From Candidatus Nitrosotalea sp. FS (GTDB lineage Archaea; Thermoproteota; Nitrososphaeria; Nitrososphaerales; Nitrosopumilaceae), in the NCBI RefSeq assembly GCF_011319475.1, contig NZ_RCMC01000169.1, positions 18,928 through 24,548 on the forward strand: a stretch of 5,621 nucleotides of DNA, written 5' to 3'. How positions within the stretch are numbered: the first letter of the stretch is position 1; the number at the start of each line of letters is the position of its first letter. The translations under genes and the position numbers were made by a program. Of the stretch, positions 1-5,595 are shown in pieces. The notes under the pieces are model-generated. The model made no database searches and had not been told where the DNA came from. It saw only the letters and a program-made list of their open reading frames with translations.

Positions 1-456
1 ATTTACCCTATTAGATTTGTCAGTCTCTATGAATCCATACTGTAATTTCGTCTTGTATTCAAACAATCCCATGGTGGCAAATGATTTTTTCTTATGGTGA
101 CTTGCTATCATGCTCTTCAAATTAAAATCAAATATTGAATCTCCATAGAGGCAAACAAAAGTATCATCAATGAATTCTTCTGCTGTCTTTAGCTGACCTG
201 CTGTAGCAAGAGGTCTGTTTGCAACAGCATATTCGATTTTTACTCCAAACCTACTACCATCTTCAAAATAATCCTCGATTGTTTTTCTTAGGTAACTTAC
301 ACAAAGAACAAACGAGTCAACCCCTCCGAGTTTTACCCATTCTATGAGGTGCTCTAAAAGAGGTTTTTCTCCTAATGGTAACATTGCTTTTGGAAGAAAT
401 ATTGTATAAGGTTGAAGTCTTGTACCAAGACCGCCCGCTAAAATTACTGCTTTCAC
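1..456 (-). CDS. Sugar-phosphate nucleotidyltransferase, N-terminal part (C-terminus beyond window edge)
   Basis: Member of the NTP-transferase family (glucose-1-phosphate thymidylyltransferase / mannose-1-phosphate guanylyltransferase-like), which joins an NTP to a sugar 1-phosphate to make an NDP-sugar for surface polysaccharide or glycoprotein synthesis in the cytoplasm. Seen: 152 residues opening with MKAVILAGG, the nucleotide-binding loop GGLGTRL (residues 8-14), the PKAMLPLG segment (22-29) with the expected Lys23, PLATAGQLK (82-90) where most relatives have PLGTAG, and GDS (105-107) at the metal-binding Asp site (Asp106). Family members are usually about 230-400 residues, so roughly half or less is visible, and any C-terminal left-handed beta-helix (acyl- or acetyltransferase-type) domain cannot be judged. 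The start is GTG at 456: the frame runs back to a stop with no ATG, and MKAVILAGG is the canonical family N-terminus. It lies 48 bases downstream of thiDN on the same strand. Sugar and nucleotide specificity cannot be assigned. Confidence 0.9.
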   Translation of the reverse strand, partial: MKAVILAGGLGTRLQPYTIFLPKAMLPLGEKPLLEHLIEWVKLGGVDSFVLCVSYLRKTIEDYFEDGSRFGVKIEYAVANRPLATAGQLKTAEEFIDDTFVCLYGDSIFDFNLKSMIASHHKKKSFATMGLFEYKTKLQYGFIETDKSNRVN

Positions 457-478
457 GTAAATTATTCTAAATTTCTGG

Positions 479-486
479 TATTTATG
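479..486 (-). promoter_or_regulatory. Candidate TATA box for the nucleotidyltransferase gene
   Basis: Read on the minus strand the sequence is CATAAATA, lying about 23-30 bases before the GTG start at 456. That is where an archaeal TATA box would sit for a leaderless or nearly leaderless transcript. No Shine-Dalgarno-like sequence precedes the GTG; the intervening bases are almost all A and T. In AT-rich DNA such a match is weak evidence, and the gene could also be read through from thiDN, whose stop is only 48 bases upstream. Confidence 0.35.
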
Positions 487-504
487 TTGAAGGTTGAAAA
501 TCTT

Positions 505-1812
505 CTATATGATTATCATCAAAGTTTTTCGCATCACGTCTTCTGGGGTTTTCCCAAAAACTAGGATCATGGCTTCTTTTCCAAAATCTCCTGTATGAAA
601 TATGATGTCTGGAGGTGTGCTCAAACTGGCTATTGCTTTCTTAATGCCCCATGATACGGTACTGCCTTCCTTTTCTTTGTTCTTTGCAGGTTCTGTATTC
701 CTATCATATGATGAAATTTTCAGACCTTTTGAGATTGCTCGCTTTATCGTCATACCATCATATCTTAAATTCAAGCCGGATCTGATGGCTGGAAACTTTC
801 TTGCCATTTCTAATACTGCTGATGCCACATGCTTTGATCCTCCATACTTGAGATCTCCTGCAACTGTTCCAAGTTTTCCTGTTCTAACTATTCTTCCTTC
901 TAACCCCATTATGTTATCCAAAAACCTAGGATTTGGTGTTGAATATACAAAATTTGTCTGGCATTCTGGGATGTATTTGTAGATGTTATTTATTAAACAA
1001 AATTTTGAAACGGCTTGTGATAAATGATTTTCAATCTCGTCTCCTTTTGCATGTGAGACTATGACCAGACCACTTCCGATTCTTGTAGCATTTTTCATTG
1101 ATTTTACTGTGAAAAGACGTGCACTATCTACCGCATCTGATAATTTTTTTCCTTTTGCAATATTTGCACATAGTGCGGCTGAAAATGTACAACCGCCTCC
1201 ATGATTTTCAAATCTTAGTCTATCATGAGAGAACGTATAGAATTTTTTATCTTCTAACAGTATGTCTGTAACCTTCTTGCCTGAAACAAAATGTCCGCCT
1301 TTTATTATTACATTTTTTGCTCCAATTTTTTGAATTTTTTTTGCAGCATTTTTCATGTCATTTAATGACTTGATCTTCATGCCTGAAATTTTTTCAGCCT
1401 CTTGCATGTTTGGAGTGATTATATGTGAGATGGGAATGAGCAATTTTTTGTAATTTACAAAAGCATCTTTCATTTGAAGATCTCCTCCTGTTGTAGATTT
1501 GAATATAGGATCAAGAACTATTGGAATTTTAATTCCTTCAAGTTCTGCATGTATTGCTTTTATGGTTTGGTTGTCGTAAACCATTCCTATCTTTATTGCT
1601 TCTATGCGAAAATCTTCAAGAACTGATTTTATCTGACTTTTTACAATTGATGCACTGACTGGCTTTACATCAAGAAACCTCCTTGTATTCTGGCTTGTAA
1701 CTGCAGTGATCACGCTGAGGCCATATGTTCCAAATGCATCAAATGTCTTCATATCTCCTTGGATGCCTGCACCTGAAGAAGGATCAGAGCCCGCAATGGA
1801 TAATAGATTCAT
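505..1812 (-). CDS. thiDN: Bifunctional HMP/HMP-phosphate kinase - thiamine-phosphate synthase (ThiD-ThiN fusion)
   Basis: 435 residues in two domains. Residues 1 to about 252 are ThiD, a ribokinase-fold enzyme that phosphorylates HMP-phosphate (and usually HMP) to HMP-pyrophosphate: substrate motif GSDPSSGAGIQGDMK (8-22), VLDPIF (99-104), ITPNMQEAE (132-140), IKGGH (170-174) and the anion-hole segment HGGGCTFSAAL (204-214). Residues about 262-430 are ThiN, the archaeal thiamine-phosphate synthase that replaces ThiE and couples HMP-pyrophosphate to thiazole phosphate: GRIVR (306-310), GGSKHVA (324-330), SGLNLRYD (345-352) and an HTGDFGKEAM segment (406-415). Arg307 and His328 are the likely catalytic pair. 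There is no DNA-binding HTH, so this is the enzyme and not the ThiR repressor. ATG at 1812 puts GSDPSSG at the usual distance from the N-terminus. The length is normal for ThiDN fusions. It is divergent from thiC across 55 bases, which fits shared regulation. Oddity: HGGGC where most ThiD proteins have HGTGC. Confidence 0.95.
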   Translation of the reverse strand: MNLLSIAGSDPSSGAGIQGDMKTFDAFGTYGLSVITAVTSQNTRRFLDVKPVSASIVKSQIKSVLEDFRIEAIKIGMVYDNQTIKAIHAELEGIKIPIVLDPIFKSTTGGDLQMKDAFVNYKKLLIPISHIITPNMQEAEKISGMKIKSLNDMKNAAKKIQKIGAKNVIIKGGHFVSGKKVTDILLEDKKFYTFSHDRLRFENHGGGCTFSAALCANIAKGKKLSDAVDSARLFTVKSMKNATRIGSGLVIVSHAKGDEIENHLSQAVSKFCLINNIYKYIPECQTNFVYSTPNPRFLDNIMGLEGRIVRTGKLGTVAGDLKYGGSKHVASAVLEMARKFPAIRSGLNLRYDGMTIKRAISKGLKISSYDRNTEPAKNKEKEGSTVSWGIKKAIASLSTPPDIIFHTGDFGKEAMILVFGKTPEDVMRKTLMIII

Positions 1813-1867
1813 GATCTTGTGTTTAGAAACTCACGTTTAAATCCAATTACTCGCTAAAAATAGTAAA
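1813..1867. promoter_or_regulatory. Divergent thiDN / thiC promoter region with a symmetric TATA-like box
   Basis: The 55 bases between the two start codons hold the self-complementary hexamer TTTAAA at 1836-1841. Its centre lies about 26-27 bases from the thiDN ATG (1812) and about 29-30 from the thiC TTG (1868), both consistent with archaeal TATA placement for leaderless or near-leaderless transcripts. In the thiDN direction it is preceded by purine-rich GGA, a better BRE-like context than the CACG on the thiC side. Also present are the short inverted repeat GTTTAGAAAC (1821-1830) and two ACTCRC copies 20 bases apart (1829-1834, 1849-1854), which could be regulator contacts. The region is too short for a TPP riboswitch on either side, and no such signature is present. 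The promoter assignment is inferred from spacing only. Confidence 0.5.
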
Positions 1868-3196
1868 TTGAGTACACAGATGAATGCCGCCCGAAGGGGT
1901 GTTGCTACAGATGAGATGAAGGCAGTTGCACATGATGAAGATGTAACATTGGATTGGCTCATACCTAAAATTGCAAATGGCTCTATAATCATTCCTCATA
2001 ATAATTCTCGTCCTCAAAAAATTAGAGTAGTCGGAATAGGAAAAGGTATGAAGACCAAGGTAAACGTAAACATTGGAAATTCTACATTAAATCAAAATCT
2101 TGAGGAAGAGATCAAAAAAGCTCAGGTTGCAATAAAATATCATGCTGACACAATCATGGATCTAAGTGATGGAGGAGATGTTGGAATGTATCGAAGGAAA
2201 TTACTTGAAGTGGCACCAATTGCTTTCGGGACAGTCCCAGTTTATGAGGCCTATAATTATGGTGTAGAAAAACACAAGAATCCGCTTGATATTACAGAAG
2301 ATGATTTTCTTAATGCTTTTGAACATAATGTAAAAGATGGAGTTGACTATACTACAATTCATTCCGGAATTACAAAGGATATTGCAAAACGTATTCTCGC
2401 AGTAAAAAGACATGGAGGTATAGTCAGCAAAGGGGGCACAATTACAGCTGCGTGGATGCTAAAATACGACAAAGAAAATCCATACTATGAACATTTTGAC
2501 TATCTCATAGAACTCGCAAGAAAATATGATGTTACTTTTAGCTTGGGTGATGCACTAAGGCCTGGCTCTATTCTTGACTCTCATGATGAACTCCAAGTGC
2601 AAGAAATGATCAACATCTCACGACTCACTAAAGTGGCACATGAAAAAGATGTGCAAGTGATGGTTGAAGGGCCTGGTCATGTTCCACTCAATGAGGTAGC
2701 AGCTAATGTGCGACTGGCCAAGTCTCTAATTGGAGAAGTACCGTATTATGTTCTAGGACCGCTGGTAACAGACGTTGCTTCTGGACATGATCATATTGCA
2801 AGCGCTATTGGTGCAGCAATTTCTGCAAGCGAAGGTGTAGATCTATTGTGTTATCTTACACCTGCAGAACATCTCGCACTACCAACTGCAGAAGAGGTCA
2901 AGGCAGGATTGATTGCATATAGAATTGCAGCACATGCAGGAGATCTTGTCAAGCTAAGAGAAAAAGCCATCAAGTGGGATATGGAAATGACTGAAGCTCG
3001 AAGGACCCTCAACTGGGAAAAACAAATTGCGTTATCAATTGATCCAGAGGAAGCATCTCGTATACATGCACGAACTGGTCAACTCAAAGGTAACACAGTA
3101 CCATGCACAATGTGTGGAGGTGCTTGTGTTTACATTATGCTTCCACAACAAAGATTTACTAAAACAGAAGTAGAAAAGTTACAACAAACTGGCTAG
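1868..3196 (+). CDS. thiC: Phosphomethylpyrimidine synthase ThiC (HMP-phosphate synthase)
   Basis: Radical-SAM [4Fe-4S] enzyme that rearranges aminoimidazole ribotide, a purine intermediate, into HMP-phosphate, the pyrimidine half of thiamine. The 442 residues match the short archaeal form, which lacks the N-terminal extension of the roughly 630-residue enterobacterial protein. Seen: TQMNAARRG (3-11), TIHSG (163-167), SLGDALRPG (225-233), VEGPGHVP (267-274), LGPLVTD (297-303), DHIASAIGAA (308-317), CYLTPAEHLALP (328-339) and the C-terminal cluster motif with Cys413, Cys416 and Cys420. The start is taken as TTG at 1868 because TQM is conserved in family N-termini and the TATA-like box is correctly spaced for it; ATG at 1880 (Met5) is the alternative. 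The cysteine spacing is C-x2-C-x3-C, against C-x2-C-x4-C in well-studied bacterial enzymes. The product feeds ThiD of the divergent thiDN. The 3' end overlaps the convergent Nudix gene by 18 bases. Confidence 0.97.
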   Translation: MSTQMNAARRGVATDEMKAVAHDEDVTLDWLIPKIANGSIIIPHNNSRPQKIRVVGIGKGMKTKVNVNIGNSTLNQNLEEEIKKAQVAIKYHADTIMDLSDGGDVGMYRRKLLEVAPIAFGTVPVYEAYNYGVEKHKNPLDITEDDFLNAFEHNVKDGVDYTTIHSGITKDIAKRILAVKRHGGIVSKGGTITAAWMLKYDKENPYYEHFDYLIELARKYDVTFSLGDALRPGSILDSHDELQVQEMINISRLTKVAHEKDVQVMVEGPGHVPLNEVAANVRLAKSLIGEVPYYVLGPLVTDVASGHDHIASAIGAAISASEGVDLLCYLTPAEHLALPTAEEVKAGLIAYRIAAHAGDLVKLREKAIKWDMEMTEARRTLNWEKQIALSIDPEEASRIHARTGQLKGNTVPCTMCGGACVYIMLPQQRFTKTEVEKLQQTG

Positions 3197-3583
3197 TACC
3201 TTTTCAAGACTGGGCACTATCTCAAATTTTTTCAGATCTGAAGGTGTTATCCACTGGTACTCTGAGTTTTCCCAGTTCAATTTTATCTTGGGATTCTCCA
3301 CTGAGAATAAGAATGGAAAAATCAACCATTCATGATTTTCATATTGAGGAGACTCTGTCCTCATTTGAGCTGCTGTACGAATTAGGGTAATCTGGTCTTC
3401 GGTGATGTTGGTCTCTTCATGTATCTCTTTTTTTGCTCGGTATAATGGATCTTCATTACCTTCTATGATGCCACTTATGCCTGCCCAGAGGTCTTTCATT
3501 GTTCTGACTTTGTTACTTCGTTTTAGAATGAGATACTTTCCATCCTGAGTTAAAAAAGAAGTTACTATTTTGGTAGTTTTCAA
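3179..3583 (-). CDS. Nudix hydrolase of unknown substrate
   Basis: 134-residue single-domain Nudix protein, a normal length for the superfamily, which hydrolyses nucleoside diphosphates linked to another group X, or related pyrophosphates, using a divalent metal. The Nudix box spans residues 38-60: Gly38, Glu44, then Lys52-Glu53-Ile54 and Glu56-Glu57. The metal-binding glutamates (53, 56, 57) are all there, but the usual Arg of the RE pair is Lys52 and the box's second Gly is Asn59. Flanking RSNKV (22-26) and LWAGISG (32-38) look like a common archaeal and bacterial Nudix subfamily whose substrate I cannot name. The start is TTG at 3583: the codon directly upstream is the tyrA stop, and the first in-frame Met (29) would remove the N-terminal strand. 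The zero-base gap to tyrA suggests translational coupling. It could be a general nucleotide-cleaning enzyme; a role in thiamine or tyrosine metabolism is only a neighbourhood guess. Confidence 0.9.
   Translation of the reverse strand: MKTTKIVTSFLTQDGKYLILKRSNKVRTMKDLWAGISGIIEGNEDPLYRAKKEIHEETNITEDQITLIRTAAQMRTESPQYENHEWLIFPFLFSVENPKIKLNWENSEYQWITPSDLKKFEIVPSLEKVLASLL
3201..3232 (+). terminator. Possible U-tract terminator for thiC, inside the antisense Nudix gene
   Basis: Just after the thiC stop (3194-3196) the plus strand carries TTTT at 3201-3204 and a run of six T at 3227-3232. Archaeal RNA polymerase commonly stops at such U tracts without a hairpin, and I see no strong stem here. The tracts lie within the coding sequence of the opposing Nudix gene, so they may simply reflect its Lys/Asn/Phe codons. 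The evidence is position and composition only. Confidence 0.25.
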
Positions 3584-4438
3584 TTATTTTTCTACAGAGT
3601 TTACCATTGTAACAAGCTTCTTGTATGATTCATCAAGATCAACGTTCTTTGCTAGTCGTTCCTTTGCACTTGAGATGTACTTTATCATTTCTTCAGTCTT
3701 GTTTTCTTGAATTAGAATAAGCATTCTACCTATGTCCTTCCAAAACTCTTCTGCATATCTTCGTATTTCTGGATTTGAAATTATTGTTTCAATAAGCTCC
3801 TGAGGCTCTGTCATGATGCCTGTGGTGAGATACTTTTGTGCTTTGAAAGTAGTTCCGGCCATTTTTTCAACTAGTGAGAAATTCTCTTCTTTTGCAAATA
3901 TGTTGGCAAGTGCCAAGTTTACCAGGTGCGGCATTCCAAGCACCATTGCTATTTTTTTATCGTGCTCTGTTGCATCTATTTGAACAAAATTTGCCTCTTC
4001 AAATAGTGACTTTGTTACAGCCATCTCTTTTTTTGCATCTCTGATTGGAATTGATATTATGTTCTGCCCTTTCAATTTCTTAGTTCCTGGACCAAACATT
4101 GGATGAATGCATATTGGATTTACTTTGTCTGGTATCTTGGAAAGAGCTGCTGCAGTTTTTGTTTTAAGTGAAGAGATGTCTATTAGATAAGAATCTCGCT
4201 TCATCTCTTTTGCTATGAGTCTTATTGTTTCAGGTGTACGCTTGACTGGTATGCATAAAATAACATAATCAGCTGTCAAGATGGCACCTACTAGAGATTG
4301 TGCTTTTGTAACTGATTTATTCAAAATCTCTTTTTCAGAGTCATATCCTATTATGTCAAAATCCTTCTCAAGAAAATACTTTGAGAACCATTTTCCCATC
4401 TGGCCCTCTGCGCCAATTATGGCAATCTTTTTTTTCAT
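3584..4438 (-). CDS. tyrA: Prephenate/arogenate dehydrogenase (TyrA)
   Basis: Cytoplasmic NAD(P)-dependent oxidative decarboxylation of prephenate to 4-hydroxyphenylpyruvate, or of arogenate to tyrosine. Seen in 284 residues: N-terminal Rossmann fold with IIGAEGQMG (7-15) and Asp33 at the end of the second strand, suggesting NAD preference; DISSLKTK (87-94); HPMFGPG (112-118), the TyrA signature with the presumed catalytic His112; ATEHDKKIAMVLGMPH (156-171); then a helical dimerisation region. There is no chorismate mutase domain, and no room for a C-terminal ACT domain, so feedback control by tyrosine, if any, is not through ACT. The ATG at 4438 sits in an ATGA overlap with the upstream aminotransferase, and the stop directly abuts the Nudix start, so the three genes form a tightly packed operon. 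The pairing with an aminotransferase fits tyrosine synthesis by either route. Whether prephenate or arogenate is the substrate cannot be told. Confidence 0.93.
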   Translation of the reverse strand: MKKKIAIIGAEGQMGKWFSKYFLEKDFDIIGYDSEKEILNKSVTKAQSLVGAILTADYVILCIPVKRTPETIRLIAKEMKRDSYLIDISSLKTKTAAALSKIPDKVNPICIHPMFGPGTKKLKGQNIISIPIRDAKKEMAVTKSLFEEANFVQIDATEHDKKIAMVLGMPHLVNLALANIFAKEENFSLVEKMAGTTFKAQKYLTTGIMTEPQELIETIISNPEIRRYAEEFWKDIGRMLILIQENKTEEMIKYISSAKERLAKNVDLDESYKKLVTMVNSVEK

Positions 4439-5595
4439 TGTTTGCTCTTCAACCTTTCCTCTATTATTTGCATTCCCTGATTAAGTGTATCTTCTGGCTG
4501 ACAGGCTGATATTCTGACAAATCCTTGATAGTTTCCAAATCCCTCTCCTGGTGCTATTGCCACCCCTGTGTCTAAAAGCTTGTTTGTAAAATCAACTGAA
4601 TCAAAGTTTTCTTGTCTTATTTTGGCAAACAAGTACATTGCACCATCTGGTTCTACAAAGTCTAGTTGCATAGTTTTTGCTCTTTTCAATATGGTTTCTA
4701 GTCTATTTTTGATAGTTTTAGTATTATCGGTTGTATCTGCCTCTAATGCCTTCATGGCAACATACTGTATAGGTTCTGATACATTTGTTAGTGCAAGGGC
4801 CTGCAGTTTTGACATCTTTTCTATTATTTCAGGGCTTGATACTGCATAACCAATTCTAAAGCCTGTCATTGCATGCGATTTTGAAAATGACTGTGTTATT
4901 ACAGATTTGTCGTATCCATAAGTAAGGATGCTCTTCCATGGTTTATTTGCATATGATGAATAGATCTCATCACTTAACACATACAAATTATTCTTTATTG
5001 CCAGTTCCATTATCTGATCCTGTAAACCTGCAGGAAGAATCTTGCCTGTAGGATTGTTTGGATAGTTCAGAACTATCATCTTTGTATTTTCATTTATAGA
5101 ATTCTTGATCTCTTCTATTTTTGGCTCCCATTTGTTTTCAAGAGTGGTGTGTATTGTTCTAACCTTGACTCCTGAATTGAGAGCATTGTCCCTGTATGCA
5201 GGCCATGCTGGCTCTATCACAATGATTTCGTTTCCTGGGTTTAGTAGACTAGATATTGCAAGAAATATTGAAAATCGCGCCCCTGGAGATACCATGATGT
5301 TCTGAGACGATATTTTTACTTGAAATTTTTCTGTAACGTATTTTGCAAGTGCTTCTCTAAAGTCTGGCATTCCCTTTGAATCTCCATATTTTGTAAAACC
5401 TTTATCGTAAACCTCGGCAAGTGCATTATTGACAATCTTTGGTGGTAAGAAATCTGGTTCGCCTACTTCCATGTGGATTATCTTCTTTCCTTCCTTTTCC
5501 AGTTTTTTTGCTTTCAAAAACACTGACAAATGCGTCTGTTTGTCTACTGACTGAATCTTGACTGACTCATTTAATAAAAAATTTAGCATCACCAT
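4435..5595 (-). CDS. Class I PLP-dependent aminotransferase (aspartate/aromatic type)
   Basis: Fold-type I aminotransferase of 386 residues, a typical subgroup I-gamma length. Seen: GEPDF (45-49) in the N-terminal substrate loop, PGARFSIF (104-111), EPAWPAYRD (128-136), NYPNNPTG (177-184) with the pyridine-ring Asn181, SDEIYSSY (208-215) with Asp209 and Tyr212, the PLP lysine in SFSKSHAMTGFRIGY (Lys239, with phosphate-binding Arg247), and FVRISAC (359-365) with Arg361, the substrate carboxylate ligand. It is the first visible gene of the operon and shares ATGA with tyrA, so it likely transaminates prephenate or 4-hydroxyphenylpyruvate for tyrosine, perhaps alongside aspartate/2-oxoglutarate; specificity cannot be read from the sequence. 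ATG at 5595 is used; GTG 5592 and ATG 5589 are equally possible, since conserved sequence only begins around residue 10. The frame stays open to the window edge without another ATG. No cofactor residue is missing. Confidence 0.93.
   Translation of the reverse strand: MVMLNFLLNESVKIQSVDKQTHLSVFLKAKKLEKEGKKIIHMEVGEPDFLPPKIVNNALAEVYDKGFTKYGDSKGMPDFREALAKYVTEKFQVKISSQNIMVSPGARFSIFLAISSLLNPGNEIIVIEPAWPAYRDNALNSGVKVRTIHTTLENKWEPKIEEIKNSINENTKMIVLNYPNNPTGKILPAGLQDQIMELAIKNNLYVLSDEIYSSYANKPWKSILTYGYDKSVITQSFSKSHAMTGFRIGYAVSSPEIIEKMSKLQALALTNVSEPIQYVAMKALEADTTDNTKTIKNRLETILKRAKTMQLDFVEPDGAMYLFAKIRQENFDSVDFTNKLLDTGVAIAPGEGFGNYQGFVRISACQPEDTLNQGMQIIEERLKSKQ

Noticed and set aside
602..982. Plus-strand open frame of 126 codons opposite the ThiN domain.
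   Set aside because: It is wholly antisense to strongly conserved thiDN coding sequence, matches no recognisable family, and has no separate promoter signal.
1813..1867. A possible TPP riboswitch upstream of thiC or thiDN.
   Set aside because: Only 55 bases separate the two start codons, too short for the roughly 100-base element, and no conserved core is present on either strand.
2201..2413. Minus-strand open frame of 70 codons inside thiC.
   Set aside because: Its Cys/Ile/Phe-rich translation is typical of an antisense shadow of an AT-rich gene; thiC clearly occupies the plus strand.
3301..3306. CTGAGA on the plus strand, a motif found in TPP riboswitches, shortly after thiC.
   Set aside because: It lies downstream of thiC and inside the coding sequence of the Nudix gene, without the partner ACCTGATC-like element or the helices. 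A six-base match is expected by chance.
4428..4435. Run of eight A in tyrA codons 2-4 (minus strand), a possible slippage or phase-variation tract.
   Set aside because: It encodes the ordinary Lys-rich N-terminus MKKKIA in an AT-rich genome, and nothing downstream suggests an alternate functional frame.
4281..5305. Small plus-strand open frames (4281-4484, 4568-4849, 5105-5305) opposite tyrA and the aminotransferase.
   Set aside because: All are antisense to well-conserved enzymes and show no domain, conserved motif or promoter context of their own.
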